A DNA stretch of 8,020 bases from Spirochaetota bacterium. Lineage in GTDB: Bacteria > Spirochaetota > UBA4802 > JAFGJZ01. Shown one piece after another: positions 1-6,314 of the stretch. The notes below the pieces were generated by a model. It saw nothing but the letters and a program-made list of their open reading frames with translations, ran no database searches and was not told the DNA's origin. The number at the start of each line of letters is the position of its first letter. The first letter of the stretch is position 1. The stretch lies in contig JAEWVM010000093.1 in the NCBI GenBank assembly GCA_023396615.1, positions 1-8,020 on the forward strand, read 5' to 3'. A program made the position numbers and the translations under genes.

Positions 1-41
1 TCATTTTTATGCCAATATTACCCCTTAAAGCCGAATTTTCC

Positions 42-69
42 TTGACAAGCTCAAATAAGTGATTATTTT
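42..69 (+). promoter_or_regulatory. candidate sigma70-type promoter for the coaD-rny-dxs-tlyA run
   Basis: A perfect -35 box TTGACA lies at 42-47. A 16-base spacer separates it from TATTTT at 64-69, which matches four of six consensus -10 positions. Transcription would start near 75, leaving a leader of about 20 bases before the coaD ATG. No other comparably good promoter is obvious before the three downstream genes, so this may drive the whole run. This is inferred from motif match only; the -10 is weak and could also be read a few bases to the right in the A/T-rich stretch. Confidence 0.5.
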
Positions 70-95
70 AAAACAGTCTGACTGGTAGAGGACTG

Positions 96-578
96 ATGAT
101 AATAGGAATATATCCCGGTACGTTTGATCCATTGACGAATGGCCATATGGATATAATAAGAAGAGGACTCAGGTTGTGCGACCGTTTAATTATTGCGGTT
201 GCGGTAAACCTTTTAAAAAAGCCGCTTTTCTCTGTTGAGGAGAGGCTTGAAATGATTTCTGATTCATGCAAAGATTTGGGTAATATCGAAGCAGTTTCTT
301 TTAACGGGCTTCTTGTAGATTATTGCAAAGAAAATGGAGTGAATTTTATCATACGCGGAGTCAGGGATTCCGCCGATTTCGGCTATGAGCGCTCTATGGC
401 GCTGATGAACCGGAGACTTCCAGGTGCTCTTGAAACCGTATTTATGGTTTCGGACGGGGAAAGTCATTTTTTATCTTCAAGCATGATTAGAGAAATCGCT
501 TTTCTTGGCGGTGATGTATCCGCTTTCCTTCCTTCAAATGTCCTTCCTTTCCTTAATCGGAAGACCTCTCAGGCTTAA
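96..578 (+). CDS. coaD: pantetheine-phosphate adenylyltransferase (phosphopantetheine adenylyltransferase)
   Basis: This cytoplasmic enzyme transfers AMP from ATP to 4'-phosphopantetheine, giving dephospho-CoA and pyrophosphate, the penultimate step of coenzyme A synthesis. At 160 residues it has the usual length for bacterial CoaD. The N-terminus reads YPGTFDPLTNGH (residues 6-17), which contains the nucleotidyltransferase TxGH motif as TNGH at 14-17. Residues 87-98 read RGVRDSADFGYE, the conserved substrate-binding segment. Residues 124-135, HFLSSSMIREIA, match the C-terminal ISSS-x-x-RE signature. The ATG is the natural start because the first beta strand (MIIGIYPG) begins at once; a GAGG sits only 4 bases upstream (88-91), a rather short spacing. 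It is the first gene of a same-strand run with rny 52 bases downstream. All key motifs are present and I see no defect. Confidence 0.97.
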   Translation: MIIGIYPGTFDPLTNGHMDIIRRGLRLCDRLIIAVAVNLLKKPLFSVEERLEMISDSCKDLGNIEAVSFNGLLVDYCKENGVNFIIRGVRDSADFGYERSMALMNRRLPGALETVFMVSDGESHFLSSSMIREIAFLGGDVSAFLPSNVLPFLNRKTSQA

Positions 579-630
579 CGGCTTATATTAGCTGTTAGTT
601 AAAAAGAAATTAATCGGTTGAGGGGGAACT

Positions 631-2160
631 ATGAATATCGGAATTATCCTCCTGGTTTCTGTTGCTACTGGTGTTGTAGGGTATATGGCAAGGTCGTATC
701 TCGGCAAAATCAGGTTAAGATCTTCGGAGGCTCAGGCTCAAAGAATTATTCAGGATGCGAAAAGAGAGGCTGAAGCAAAACGTAAAGAATTGCTTCTCGA
801 AGCCAAAGATCAGCTTCTTCAGGAAAAGAATCTTCTTGAAAAAGAAATGCGTGAGAGACGTCAGGAAATCGCTAACATAGAAAAAAGATACATGCAGAAG
901 GAAGAGAATCTTGACGCTAAAGTTAATCAGGTTGAAAAACGTGAAAAAGAAATTGAAATAAGAGAGTCGGATGTAACAGAAAAAGAGGCTGAGCTTACAA
1001 AGGAATTCGAGCGTTATTTGAAAGAGCTTGAGCGTATTTCAGGTCTTACTCAGGATCAGGCAAAAGCTCAGCTTATAAAATCGCTTGAAGATAATGCCAG
1101 ATTTGAAGCTTTAAAGATTGTGAACAAGATCGAAGAAGAAGCGAGAAGATCGGCGGATAAAAAAGCCAAAGATATCGTAATTCAGTCCATTCAGCGCAAT
1201 GTGACAGAATTTACTTCGGAAAATACCGTTACAGCAGTAACCCTGCCTTCTGATGACATGAAGGGTAGAATCATCGGACGTGAAGGACGTAATATCCGCA
1301 CACTTGAGTCTCTCACCGGCGTGGATATGATTATCGATGATACTCCTGAAGTTGTTGTGATTTCGGGTTATGATCCGGTTAGAAGAGAAATCGCGCGTCT
1401 TGCGCTTGAAAGACTTATTCAGAACGGCCGCATTCATCCTGCACGTATCGAAGAGGTTGTTGAAAAAGTTAAACTTGAACTTGAAGAAAGCATGGTAGAT
1501 GAAGGAGAAAAGTACGCGTTTGAACTCGGAATTCCGGGTTTGAGCAGAGATGCTCTTCTTCATGTCGGAAAATTAAAGTACAGAACAAGTTATGGTCAGA
1601 ATGTTTTGAGCCACAGCATTGAGGTTGCGAATATCGCTGCTATCATGGCCGGTGAGCTGAAGCTTGATGTTCAGGTTGCTAAACGCGCCGGTCTTCTTCA
1701 CGACATCGGAAAAGTAGCCGTTGTAGAAGGTGAAGGTTCGCATGCGCTTATCGGTGCCGACATGGCAAAGAAATACGGCGAAAGCGAGAAGGTTGTCAAT
1801 ATAATCGCTTCTCACCATAATGATAAAGAACCTGAGTCTTTTGAAGCTCTCATCATTCAGGTCGCTGATGCGATTTCAGCTTCACGTCCCGGAGCAAGAA
1901 GAGAATCGCTTGAAAATTATGTCAAACGTCTTGAAGATCTTGAAAACATTGCAACAAGCTTTAAGGGTGTTGAGAAATGTTTTGCTATTCAGGCCGGACG
2001 TGAGATTAGGGTTCTTGTCTCTAATGATCTTGTAAGCGACGAGCGTGCACAGATTCTCGCGCGTGAAGTTGCCGGAAGAATTGAAAATGAACTCAAATAT
2101 CCCGGCATAGTCAGAGTTACCGTTATCAGAGAAACAAGAGCTGTTGAGTTCGCGAAATAA
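631..2160 (+). CDS. rny: ribonuclease Y (membrane-anchored endoribonuclease)
   Basis: RNase Y is an endoribonuclease that starts mRNA decay at the inner face of the cytoplasmic membrane. All parts of the family architecture are visible in 509 residues. A hydrophobic N-terminal anchor spans residues 3-20. A long charged coiled coil rich in E, K, R and Q runs from about 30 to 190. A KH RNA-binding domain lies at about 200-265, with the GxxG loop as GREG at 216-219. The HD phosphohydrolase domain follows, with SHS at 327-329, the metal-binding HD pair at H357-D358 (LLHDIGK), SHH at 394-396 and D413 in VADAIS. The C-terminal region ends in the typical VTVIRETRAVEFAK-type tail. An AGGGGG (621-626) lies 4 bases before the ATG. 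The gene is complete and looks functional. Its place between coaD and dxs is not the location familiar from Bacillus or Clostridium. Confidence 0.98.
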   Translation: MNIGIILLVSVATGVVGYMARSYLGKIRLRSSEAQAQRIIQDAKREAEAKRKELLLEAKDQLLQEKNLLEKEMRERRQEIANIEKRYMQKEENLDAKVNQVEKREKEIEIRESDVTEKEAELTKEFERYLKELERISGLTQDQAKAQLIKSLEDNARFEALKIVNKIEEEARRSADKKAKDIVIQSIQRNVTEFTSENTVTAVTLPSDDMKGRIIGREGRNIRTLESLTGVDMIIDDTPEVVVISGYDPVRREIARLALERLIQNGRIHPARIEEVVEKVKLELEESMVDEGEKYAFELGIPGLSRDALLHVGKLKYRTSYGQNVLSHSIEVANIAAIMAGELKLDVQVAKRAGLLHDIGKVAVVEGEGSHALIGADMAKKYGESEKVVNIIASHHNDKEPESFEALIIQVADAISASRPGARRESLENYVKRLEDLENIATSFKGVEKCFAIQAGREIRVLVSNDLVSDERAQILAREVAGRIENELKYPGIVRVTVIRETRAVEFAK

Positions 2161-2164
2161 TTTC

Positions 2165-2199
2165 AAAGTTCACTTCGTCAATTCGGCGGAGTGAACTTT
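2165..2199 (+). other. 15-bp hairpin between rny and dxs without a U-tract
   Basis: AAAGTTCAC at 2165-2173 pairs perfectly with GTGAACTTT at 2191-2199. The inner bases 2174-2179 and 2185-2190 extend the stem by six more pairs, two of them G-U, leaving a five-base loop (2180-2184). It starts 5 bases after the rny stop. The 3' flank is AAAGTATAT rather than a run of T, so it does not look like a normal intrinsic terminator in either direction. It could stabilise the 3' end of processed rny mRNA, mark a processing site, or cause partial attenuation before dxs. The structure is seen directly; any role is inference. Confidence 0.6.
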
Positions 2200-2212
2200 A
2201 AAGTATATCAAT

Positions 2213-2217
2213 GGGAG
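2213..2217 (+). promoter_or_regulatory. ribosome binding site that fixes the TTG start of dxs
   Basis: GGGAG lies 7 bases before the TTG at 2225-2227, an ideal Shine-Dalgarno spacing. No ATG or GTG in frame lies at a suitable distance: the next in-frame ATG is codon 15, which would delete the conserved family N-terminus. This site is the main evidence for the TTG start. Confidence 0.75.
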
Positions 2218-2224
2218 AATTCCA

Positions 2225-4096
2225 TTGCTGTTAGATTCATTAAATTCTGTTGAAGATCTTCGCAAAATGAAAGTTGAAGATCTTTCTTCTCTTTCCGATC
2301 AAGTCCGCAGATACATGATTGATGTTGTCTCAAAAAACGGCGGACATCTTGCGCCTTCTTTGGGAGTTGTTGATCTTACAATAGCTCTTCATTATGTTTT
2401 TAATACTCCGTCAGACCGTTTGATCTGGGATGTCGGTCATCAGACCTACGCCCATAAAATATTAACCGGACGCAAAAATGATTTTCTTTCATTGCGCCAG
2501 TTCGAAGGTCTTAGCGGCTTTCCGAAAGTCGCAGAATCGAATTTTGATTTATATGACACGGGACATACTTCAACATCACTTTCTCTTGCACTCGGTGAAG
2601 CAGTTGCCAGAGATCTATCGAGAAAGAAGCATCGGGTTATAGCTGTTATCGGCGACGGTGCTCTGACCGGCGGATTGGCATTTGAAGCACTGAATAATAT
2701 CGGTCATTTAAAAAAAGATATGATTATCATTCTAAATGATAATGAGCATTCTATTTCAAAAAATGTCGGTGCGATGTCGAAATATCTTACCGAACTTATT
2801 TCCGGTTCGGCGTACAACCGTTTGGTTAGAAAAGTAAGAAGAATGTGCAGAAAGATTCCTTTTGTCGGAAAATATTTCCCGTATCTCTATGACAGAATAA
2901 GAATGGGAATAAAGAATATTTTTGTTCCTGCAAACTTTTTTGAAGATTTCGGAATACGCTACTTCGGACCCGTTGACGGTCATGATATCGAACACATGAT
3001 TCATATTTTTAAAAGAATCAAATCAATTAATTCCGGACCCAAAGTTATTCATGTTATAACAAAAAAAGGCTATGGTTATAAGTTCGCGGAAAAAGAACCT
3101 GTTCGTTTTCATGGAACACAGCCGTTTGATATTGATACCGGAAAGGAATATGGTAAAAAGAAGCTTTCTTTTTCGGCTGTTGCCGGAAAAACTCTCTGTT
3201 CGCTTGCCGAGAAAGACAGCCGCATTGTTGCCGTTACTGCCGCAATGTCAACCGGTACCGGTCTTGACGAGTTTTCAAAAAAATATCCTTCAAAATTTTT
3301 TGATGTCGGAATTGCTGAACAGCATGCGGTAACTTTCTGCGCGGCTTTGGCAAAGAACGGATACAAACCATATTTTGCGGTTTATTCTTCTTTTATGCAA
3401 AGGGCCTTTGATCAGCTTATTCATGATGTCGCAGTAATGAATCTTCCTTCTGTCTTTCTTATAGACAGAGCGGGAATAGTCGGAGACGACGGAGAGACTC
3501 ATCATGGTTTGTTTGATGTATCAGTTTTTAAAACAATACCTAATTTTGAATTATTGATTCCTTCAGACGGCGAAGATTTGCGCGATATGATCTATTATGC
3601 GGCGAAAGCTGATCATCCGGTTGCCATACGTTATCCTCGCGGATTCTGCGGAATTGAGTCTGTTGATTGTTCAAAATTCCGTAAGTCTGATTTTTCATTA
3701 CCTTTAAAGCTGTCATCTTCAAAAGATTTAGTTATCATTGCTTCTGCAGACATGAAAATCTGCGCTGTGGAAGTTTCAGAATTGCTTGCGTCCGCAAAAA
3801 TTAAATCAGGTGTGGTATTGATACACTCTATTAATGCGCTTGATTCAGCTGAACTTAGAGCGATAATTAAAAATGCGGATTTGTTTGCCGTGATTGAAAG
3901 CGAATATTCGCGCGGAGGAATTGCTGAATCAATTCTTTCTTTGCTTCCTGAGCAGAAACGGAGTAAAATGACTGCTTCTTTTGGATTCCCAAGAAAGTTT
4001 ATCGAGCATGGACCGGTTGATTTGCTTTATGATAAATATGGTCTTTCACCCCAAAAAATAGCATCAGATATAATTGAAAAGCTTAAGAAAAAATGA
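2225..4096 (+). CDS. dxs: 1-deoxy-D-xylulose-5-phosphate synthase
   Basis: DXS condenses pyruvate and glyceraldehyde 3-phosphate, using thiamine diphosphate, to make 1-deoxy-D-xylulose 5-phosphate. This commits carbon to the MEP isoprenoid pathway and also supplies thiamine and pyridoxal synthesis. The 623 residues match the usual length of about 620. GGHLAPSLGVVDLTIALH begins at 39. The thiamine-diphosphate motif runs from GDG at 143-145 to NDN at 171-173. The catalytic glutamate is E365 in GIAEQHAV (362-369), and the second-half signature DRAGIVGDDGETHHG lies at 414-428. The linker around 200-240, with KIPFVGK, resembles the form seen in Clostridia. The start codon is TTG; the resulting N-terminus MLLDSLNSVEDLRKM fits the family, and GGGAG lies 7 bases upstream. 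The stop codon overlaps the start of the next gene. There is no sign of damage. Confidence 0.97.
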   Translation: MLLDSLNSVEDLRKMKVEDLSSLSDQVRRYMIDVVSKNGGHLAPSLGVVDLTIALHYVFNTPSDRLIWDVGHQTYAHKILTGRKNDFLSLRQFEGLSGFPKVAESNFDLYDTGHTSTSLSLALGEAVARDLSRKKHRVIAVIGDGALTGGLAFEALNNIGHLKKDMIIILNDNEHSISKNVGAMSKYLTELISGSAYNRLVRKVRRMCRKIPFVGKYFPYLYDRIRMGIKNIFVPANFFEDFGIRYFGPVDGHDIEHMIHIFKRIKSINSGPKVIHVITKKGYGYKFAEKEPVRFHGTQPFDIDTGKEYGKKKLSFSAVAGKTLCSLAEKDSRIVAVTAAMSTGTGLDEFSKKYPSKFFDVGIAEQHAVTFCAALAKNGYKPYFAVYSSFMQRAFDQLIHDVAVMNLPSVFLIDRAGIVGDDGETHHGLFDVSVFKTIPNFELLIPSDGEDLRDMIYYAAKADHPVAIRYPRGFCGIESVDCSKFRKSDFSLPLKLSSSKDLVIIASADMKICAVEVSELLASAKIKSGVVLIHSINALDSAELRAIIKNADLFAVIESEYSRGGIAESILSLLPEQKRSKMTASFGFPRKFIEHGPVDLLYDKYGLSPQKIASDIIEKLKKK

Positions 4097-4890
4097 AAAT
4101 CCGTCTTGATAAGTATATGTTTGATGAAGGTCTTTCCGAATCACGAGAAAAAGCAAAAAATGAAATCGTTGCGGGTTATGTTAAGCTGAACGGCGAAACA
4201 GTCAGAGATCCGTTGTTTGTTTTAAAGGACAAAATAGACATAACTGTAATCCGTCCCGAAAATAATTTCGTTTCAAGGGGCGGAGAAAAAATCAATAAAG
4301 CTCTTAAATATTTTTCGATAGATGTCAATGAATCAGTTTGCGCTGATCTTGGAGTTTCCACGGGAGGTTTTACTGATTGCTTGCTTCAGCGCGGTGCAAA
4401 AAAAGTTTACGCGGTTGATGTAGCTTATGGTCAGCTTGATTACCGTTTGCGTATGGATAAACGTGTTGTTGTAATGGAAAGAACGAACGCAAGAAATATT
4501 TCTCCGGAGCTTTTTGATGAAACAATAGATTTTTTTGTTTCTGATCTTTCTTTTATTTCTTTTACCAAAATATTTCCGGCTGTGAAACTTGTTTCACCTT
4601 CGGCGCATGGAGTTTTTCTTTTGAAACCGCAGTTTGAGTCTGAAGGATTTGAACTGAAAAAAGGCGTCGTTAGAAACGATGATGACAGGCTAGCAATTAT
4701 AAGAAAAACATTGAATGAACTTTGTTCGATGGGTATGCTTGTTAAAGGTTTTACCTATTCGCCGATAAAAGGCCCCAAGGGGAATATTGAATATCTGGTT
4801 CATTATTCAATGCATAACCCTGATAAAAAGTTTGATGATGAAATGATATTAAAAGCCTATAATGAGTCTTTGTCACTGAACGATTGCTGA
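4093..4890 (+). CDS. tlyA: TlyA-family S4-domain rRNA methyltransferase (cytidine 2'-O-methyltransferase)
   Basis: TlyA proteins methylate ribosomal RNA at cytidine 2'-OH groups with S-adenosylmethionine; older annotations call them hemolysin A. The N-terminal S4 RNA-binding domain is clear at about residues 3-40 (RLDKYMFDEGLSESREKA, then VKLNGETVRDP). The linker FVSRGGEKINKAL at 59-71 is diagnostic. The Rossmann FtsJ-type domain has motif I DLGVSTGGFTD at 85-95, VDVAYGQLDYRL at 108-119, VSDLSFISF at 149-157 and LLKPQFE at 176-182. K66, D151, K178 and E182 sit where the K-D-K-E set of 2'-O-methyltransferases is expected. Length (265) is normal. The ATG overlaps the dxs stop as ATGA, directly after six A residues, with no good Shine-Dalgarno, which suggests translational coupling. 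The dxs-tlyA pair is common in Clostridia. The exact rRNA target cannot be read from the sequence. Confidence 0.94.
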   Translation: MKIRLDKYMFDEGLSESREKAKNEIVAGYVKLNGETVRDPLFVLKDKIDITVIRPENNFVSRGGEKINKALKYFSIDVNESVCADLGVSTGGFTDCLLQRGAKKVYAVDVAYGQLDYRLRMDKRVVVMERTNARNISPELFDETIDFFVSDLSFISFTKIFPAVKLVSPSAHGVFLLKPQFESEGFELKKGVVRNDDDRLAIIRKTLNELCSMGMLVKGFTYSPIKGPKGNIEYLVHYSMHNPDKKFDDEMILKAYNESLSLNDC

Positions 4891-4923
4891 AAATAAAGCC
4901 GCTGTTTAGCGGCTTTATTTTTT
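4891..4923 (+). terminator. bidirectional intrinsic terminator between tlyA and dapL
   Basis: TAAAGCCGCT (4894-4903) and AGCGGCTTTA (4908-4917) form a perfect stem with a GTTT loop. Six T residues follow on the plus strand (4918-4923). On the other strand the stem is followed by TTTT (complement of 4890-4893). The AAA/TTT flanks can extend the stem to 13 pairs. It begins directly after the tlyA stop and lies 2 bases past the dapL stop, so it can end both convergent transcripts. Confidence 0.93.
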
Positions 4924-4924
4924 A

Positions 4925-6151
4925 TTATTTCATGTCGGCTTTTAATATTCTGTCGACGGCTTTGTTGACATTTTCTCTGCTGTTGAAAGCGCTTATTCTG
5001 ATATATCCTTCTCCGCATTTTCCGAAACCGGATCCGGGAGTGCAGACGACATTCGCTTTATTAAGAAGCTTGTCGAAAAATTCCCATGAATCAGTTCCGG
5101 TTTCAACCCAGATATAAGGAGAATTGTCTCCGCCTGTGCAGGTGTAGCCTGCTTTGGAAAGAGCTGTTTTAATTATTTTAGCATTTTCAAGATAAAAATC
5201 GATTATGTCTTTGACCTGTTTTTTGCCTTCTTCTGAATATACCGCAGCTGCGGCTTTCTGAACCGGATATGATACACCGTTAAATTTTGTAGTGTGGCGT
5301 CTGTTCCAAAGCTGTAACAGTTGAACGGGTTTTCCTTCTGATGTATAAGCTACACATTCTTCTGGTATTACCGTATAGGCGCATCTTGTTCCGGTAAAGC
5401 CAGCGGTTTTTGAAAAAGAACGGAATTCTATCGCGACTTCTTTTGCTCCTTCAATTTCGTAGATCGAATGAGGGATATTTTCGTCTCGGATAAAGGCTTC
5501 ATATGCGGCATCAAACAAAATAAGAGATTTGTTTTCTTTGGCATAGTTTACCCATTCGGTAAGCTGTTTCTTTGTTGCGACTTCACCTGTCGGGTTGTTC
5601 GGAAAGCATAGATAAATTAAATCGACCTTTTCTTTAGGCAGTTCCGGTACAAAGCTGTTGGATTTGTTGCATTCAAGATAAACAAGCTTTTCATAACGTC
5701 CGTCCATGCTGATTCCGGTTCTGCCGGCCATTACATTCGTATCTACATATACTGGATAAACCGGATCAGGTATTGCGATCTTAATGTCGTCGGCAAAAAG
5801 TTCCTGAATGTTCCCAGTATCGCATTTTGAACCATCGCTTACGAATATTTCATTCGGCTTTATGTCGGCTCCGCGTTTCTGGAAATCATTTTCAGCTATT
5901 GCTTTTCTCAGAAATTCATAACCCTGTTCAGGACCGTATCCCTTGAATGATTTTTCATCAGCCAATTCATCAACTCCCTGATGAAAAGCTTTTACGACAG
6001 CTTCCGGAAGCGCTCGTGTAACATCACCGATTCCGAGACGTATAATTTCTTTATCGGGATTTGCCGACTGAAAAGCGCTTACACGTTTCGAGATATCGGA
6101 GAACAGGTAACTTGCCTTAAGTTTTGAATAGTTTTCGTTTATTTTTATCAT
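4925..6151 (-). CDS. dapL: LL-diaminopimelate aminotransferase
   Basis: DapL is a cytoplasmic pyridoxal-phosphate enzyme. It converts tetrahydrodipicolinate directly to LL-2,6-diaminopimelate with glutamate as donor, replacing the three-step DapD/DapC/DapE route to lysine and peptidoglycan. The 408 residues match the family. The N-terminus MIKINENYSKLKASYLFSDI is characteristic, followed by RLGIGDVT at 38-45 and GYGPEQGYEFLR at 71-82. Fold-type I aminotransferase residues are present: CFPNNPTGE at 182-190, DAAYEAF at 214-220, the Schiff-base lysine K248 in RSFSKTAGFTGTRCAY (244-259), TPGSGFG at 371-377 and the carboxylate-binding arginine R385 in GYIRIS. AAGG lies 6 bases before the ATG. It is a single gene, convergent with tlyA and divergent from the sulfatase-fold gene. 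The presence of the DapL route is inferred from this gene alone. Confidence 0.96.
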   Translation of the reverse strand: MIKINENYSKLKASYLFSDISKRVSAFQSANPDKEIIRLGIGDVTRALPEAVVKAFHQGVDELADEKSFKGYGPEQGYEFLRKAIAENDFQKRGADIKPNEIFVSDGSKCDTGNIQELFADDIKIAIPDPVYPVYVDTNVMAGRTGISMDGRYEKLVYLECNKSNSFVPELPKEKVDLIYLCFPNNPTGEVATKKQLTEWVNYAKENKSLILFDAAYEAFIRDENIPHSIYEIEGAKEVAIEFRSFSKTAGFTGTRCAYTVIPEECVAYTSEGKPVQLLQLWNRRHTTKFNGVSYPVQKAAAAVYSEEGKKQVKDIIDFYLENAKIIKTALSKAGYTCTGGDNSPYIWVETGTDSWEFFDKLLNKANVVCTPGSGFGKCGEGYIRISAFNSRENVNKAVDRILKADMK

Positions 6152-6176
6152 GGCGCACCTTTTAGAATATATGCGA

Positions 6177-6206
6177 ATAATTTTTTATCTTACTGATAAT
6201 TGTCAA
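6177..6206 (-). promoter_or_regulatory. candidate dapL promoter
   Basis: Read on the minus strand, a perfect TTGACA lies at 6206-6201. An 18-base spacer separates it from AATTAT at 6182-6177, which matches four of six -10 positions. Transcription would begin near 6170, giving a leader of about 20 bases before the dapL ATG at 6151. The -35 box shares bases with the plus-strand promoter candidate of the divergent gene. This rests on motif match only. Confidence 0.5.
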
Positions 6207-6210
6207 CAAT
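6199..6210. repeat. 12-base inverted repeat over both divergent -35 boxes
   Basis: ATTGT-CA-ACAAT is a perfect inverted repeat with a two-base centre. It covers the TTGTCA and TTGACA -35 candidates of the two divergent genes. It could be an operator for a dimeric regulator. However, a -35 box followed by its near complement arises easily by chance in A/T-rich DNA, and no regulator gene is visible in the window. Confidence 0.3.
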
Positions 6211-6228
6211 CTATTTGGGCCTTTTAAA
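6200..6228 (+). promoter_or_regulatory. candidate promoter for the sulfatase-fold gene
   Basis: TTGTCA at 6200-6205 (five of six matches) and TTTAAA at 6223-6228 (four of six) are separated by 17 bases. Transcription would start near 6235, giving a leader of about 80 bases. The assignment is weaker than for the dapL promoter because the region is A/T rich and other -10 readings are possible. Confidence 0.35.
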
Positions 6229-6230
6229 AG

Positions 6231-6314
6231 ATAAAAATATTAAATTTATGTTTGCCTATTAGAGCCGATCGGCGAAATTGTCGCAGATTGCAAATCAAAT
6301 TCAGGAAACAGGCA
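6231..6314 (+). other. leader region with small palindromes before the sulfatase-fold gene
   Basis: This predicted leader holds a 10-base palindrome GCCGATCGGC (6264-6273), a short GCGA/TCGC stem (6272-6284) and TTGCCT (6252-6257). The last is complementary to AGGCAA (6310-6315), which includes the first base of the start codon. AGGA at 6303-6306 is the likely ribosome binding site. No riboswitch class that I know is recognisable, and I see no open reading frame of note. Confidence 0.25.

Noticed and set aside
1..62. Possible tail of an upstream gene or start of a divergent gene (CAT at 2-4)
   Set aside because: Only a short open stretch on the plus strand (about 19 codons ending in TGA at 60-62) is visible, with no recognisable residues. 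The minus-strand ATG has no binding site at a proper distance and only four bases in view, so neither can be supported.
576..630. Short stem after coaD (TAACGGC with GCTGTTA)
   Set aside because: The stem is about 7 pairs with a G-U and an 8-base loop, and is followed by A-rich rather than T-rich sequence; it is too weak to call a terminator.
1111..1563. 150-codon open frame on the minus strand inside rny
   Set aside because: It lies wholly antisense to a convincing rny with all family motifs, and its translation has no recognisable domain; it is a shadow frame.
1820..2035. 71-codon plus-strand frame inside rny
   Set aside because: It is an out-of-frame reading of the RNase Y HD-domain region with no start-site support.
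4884..5117. 77-codon plus-strand open frame starting at the tlyA end
   Set aside because: It runs through the terminator and then antisense through dapL; the hydrophobic look comes from the antisense of dapL codons.
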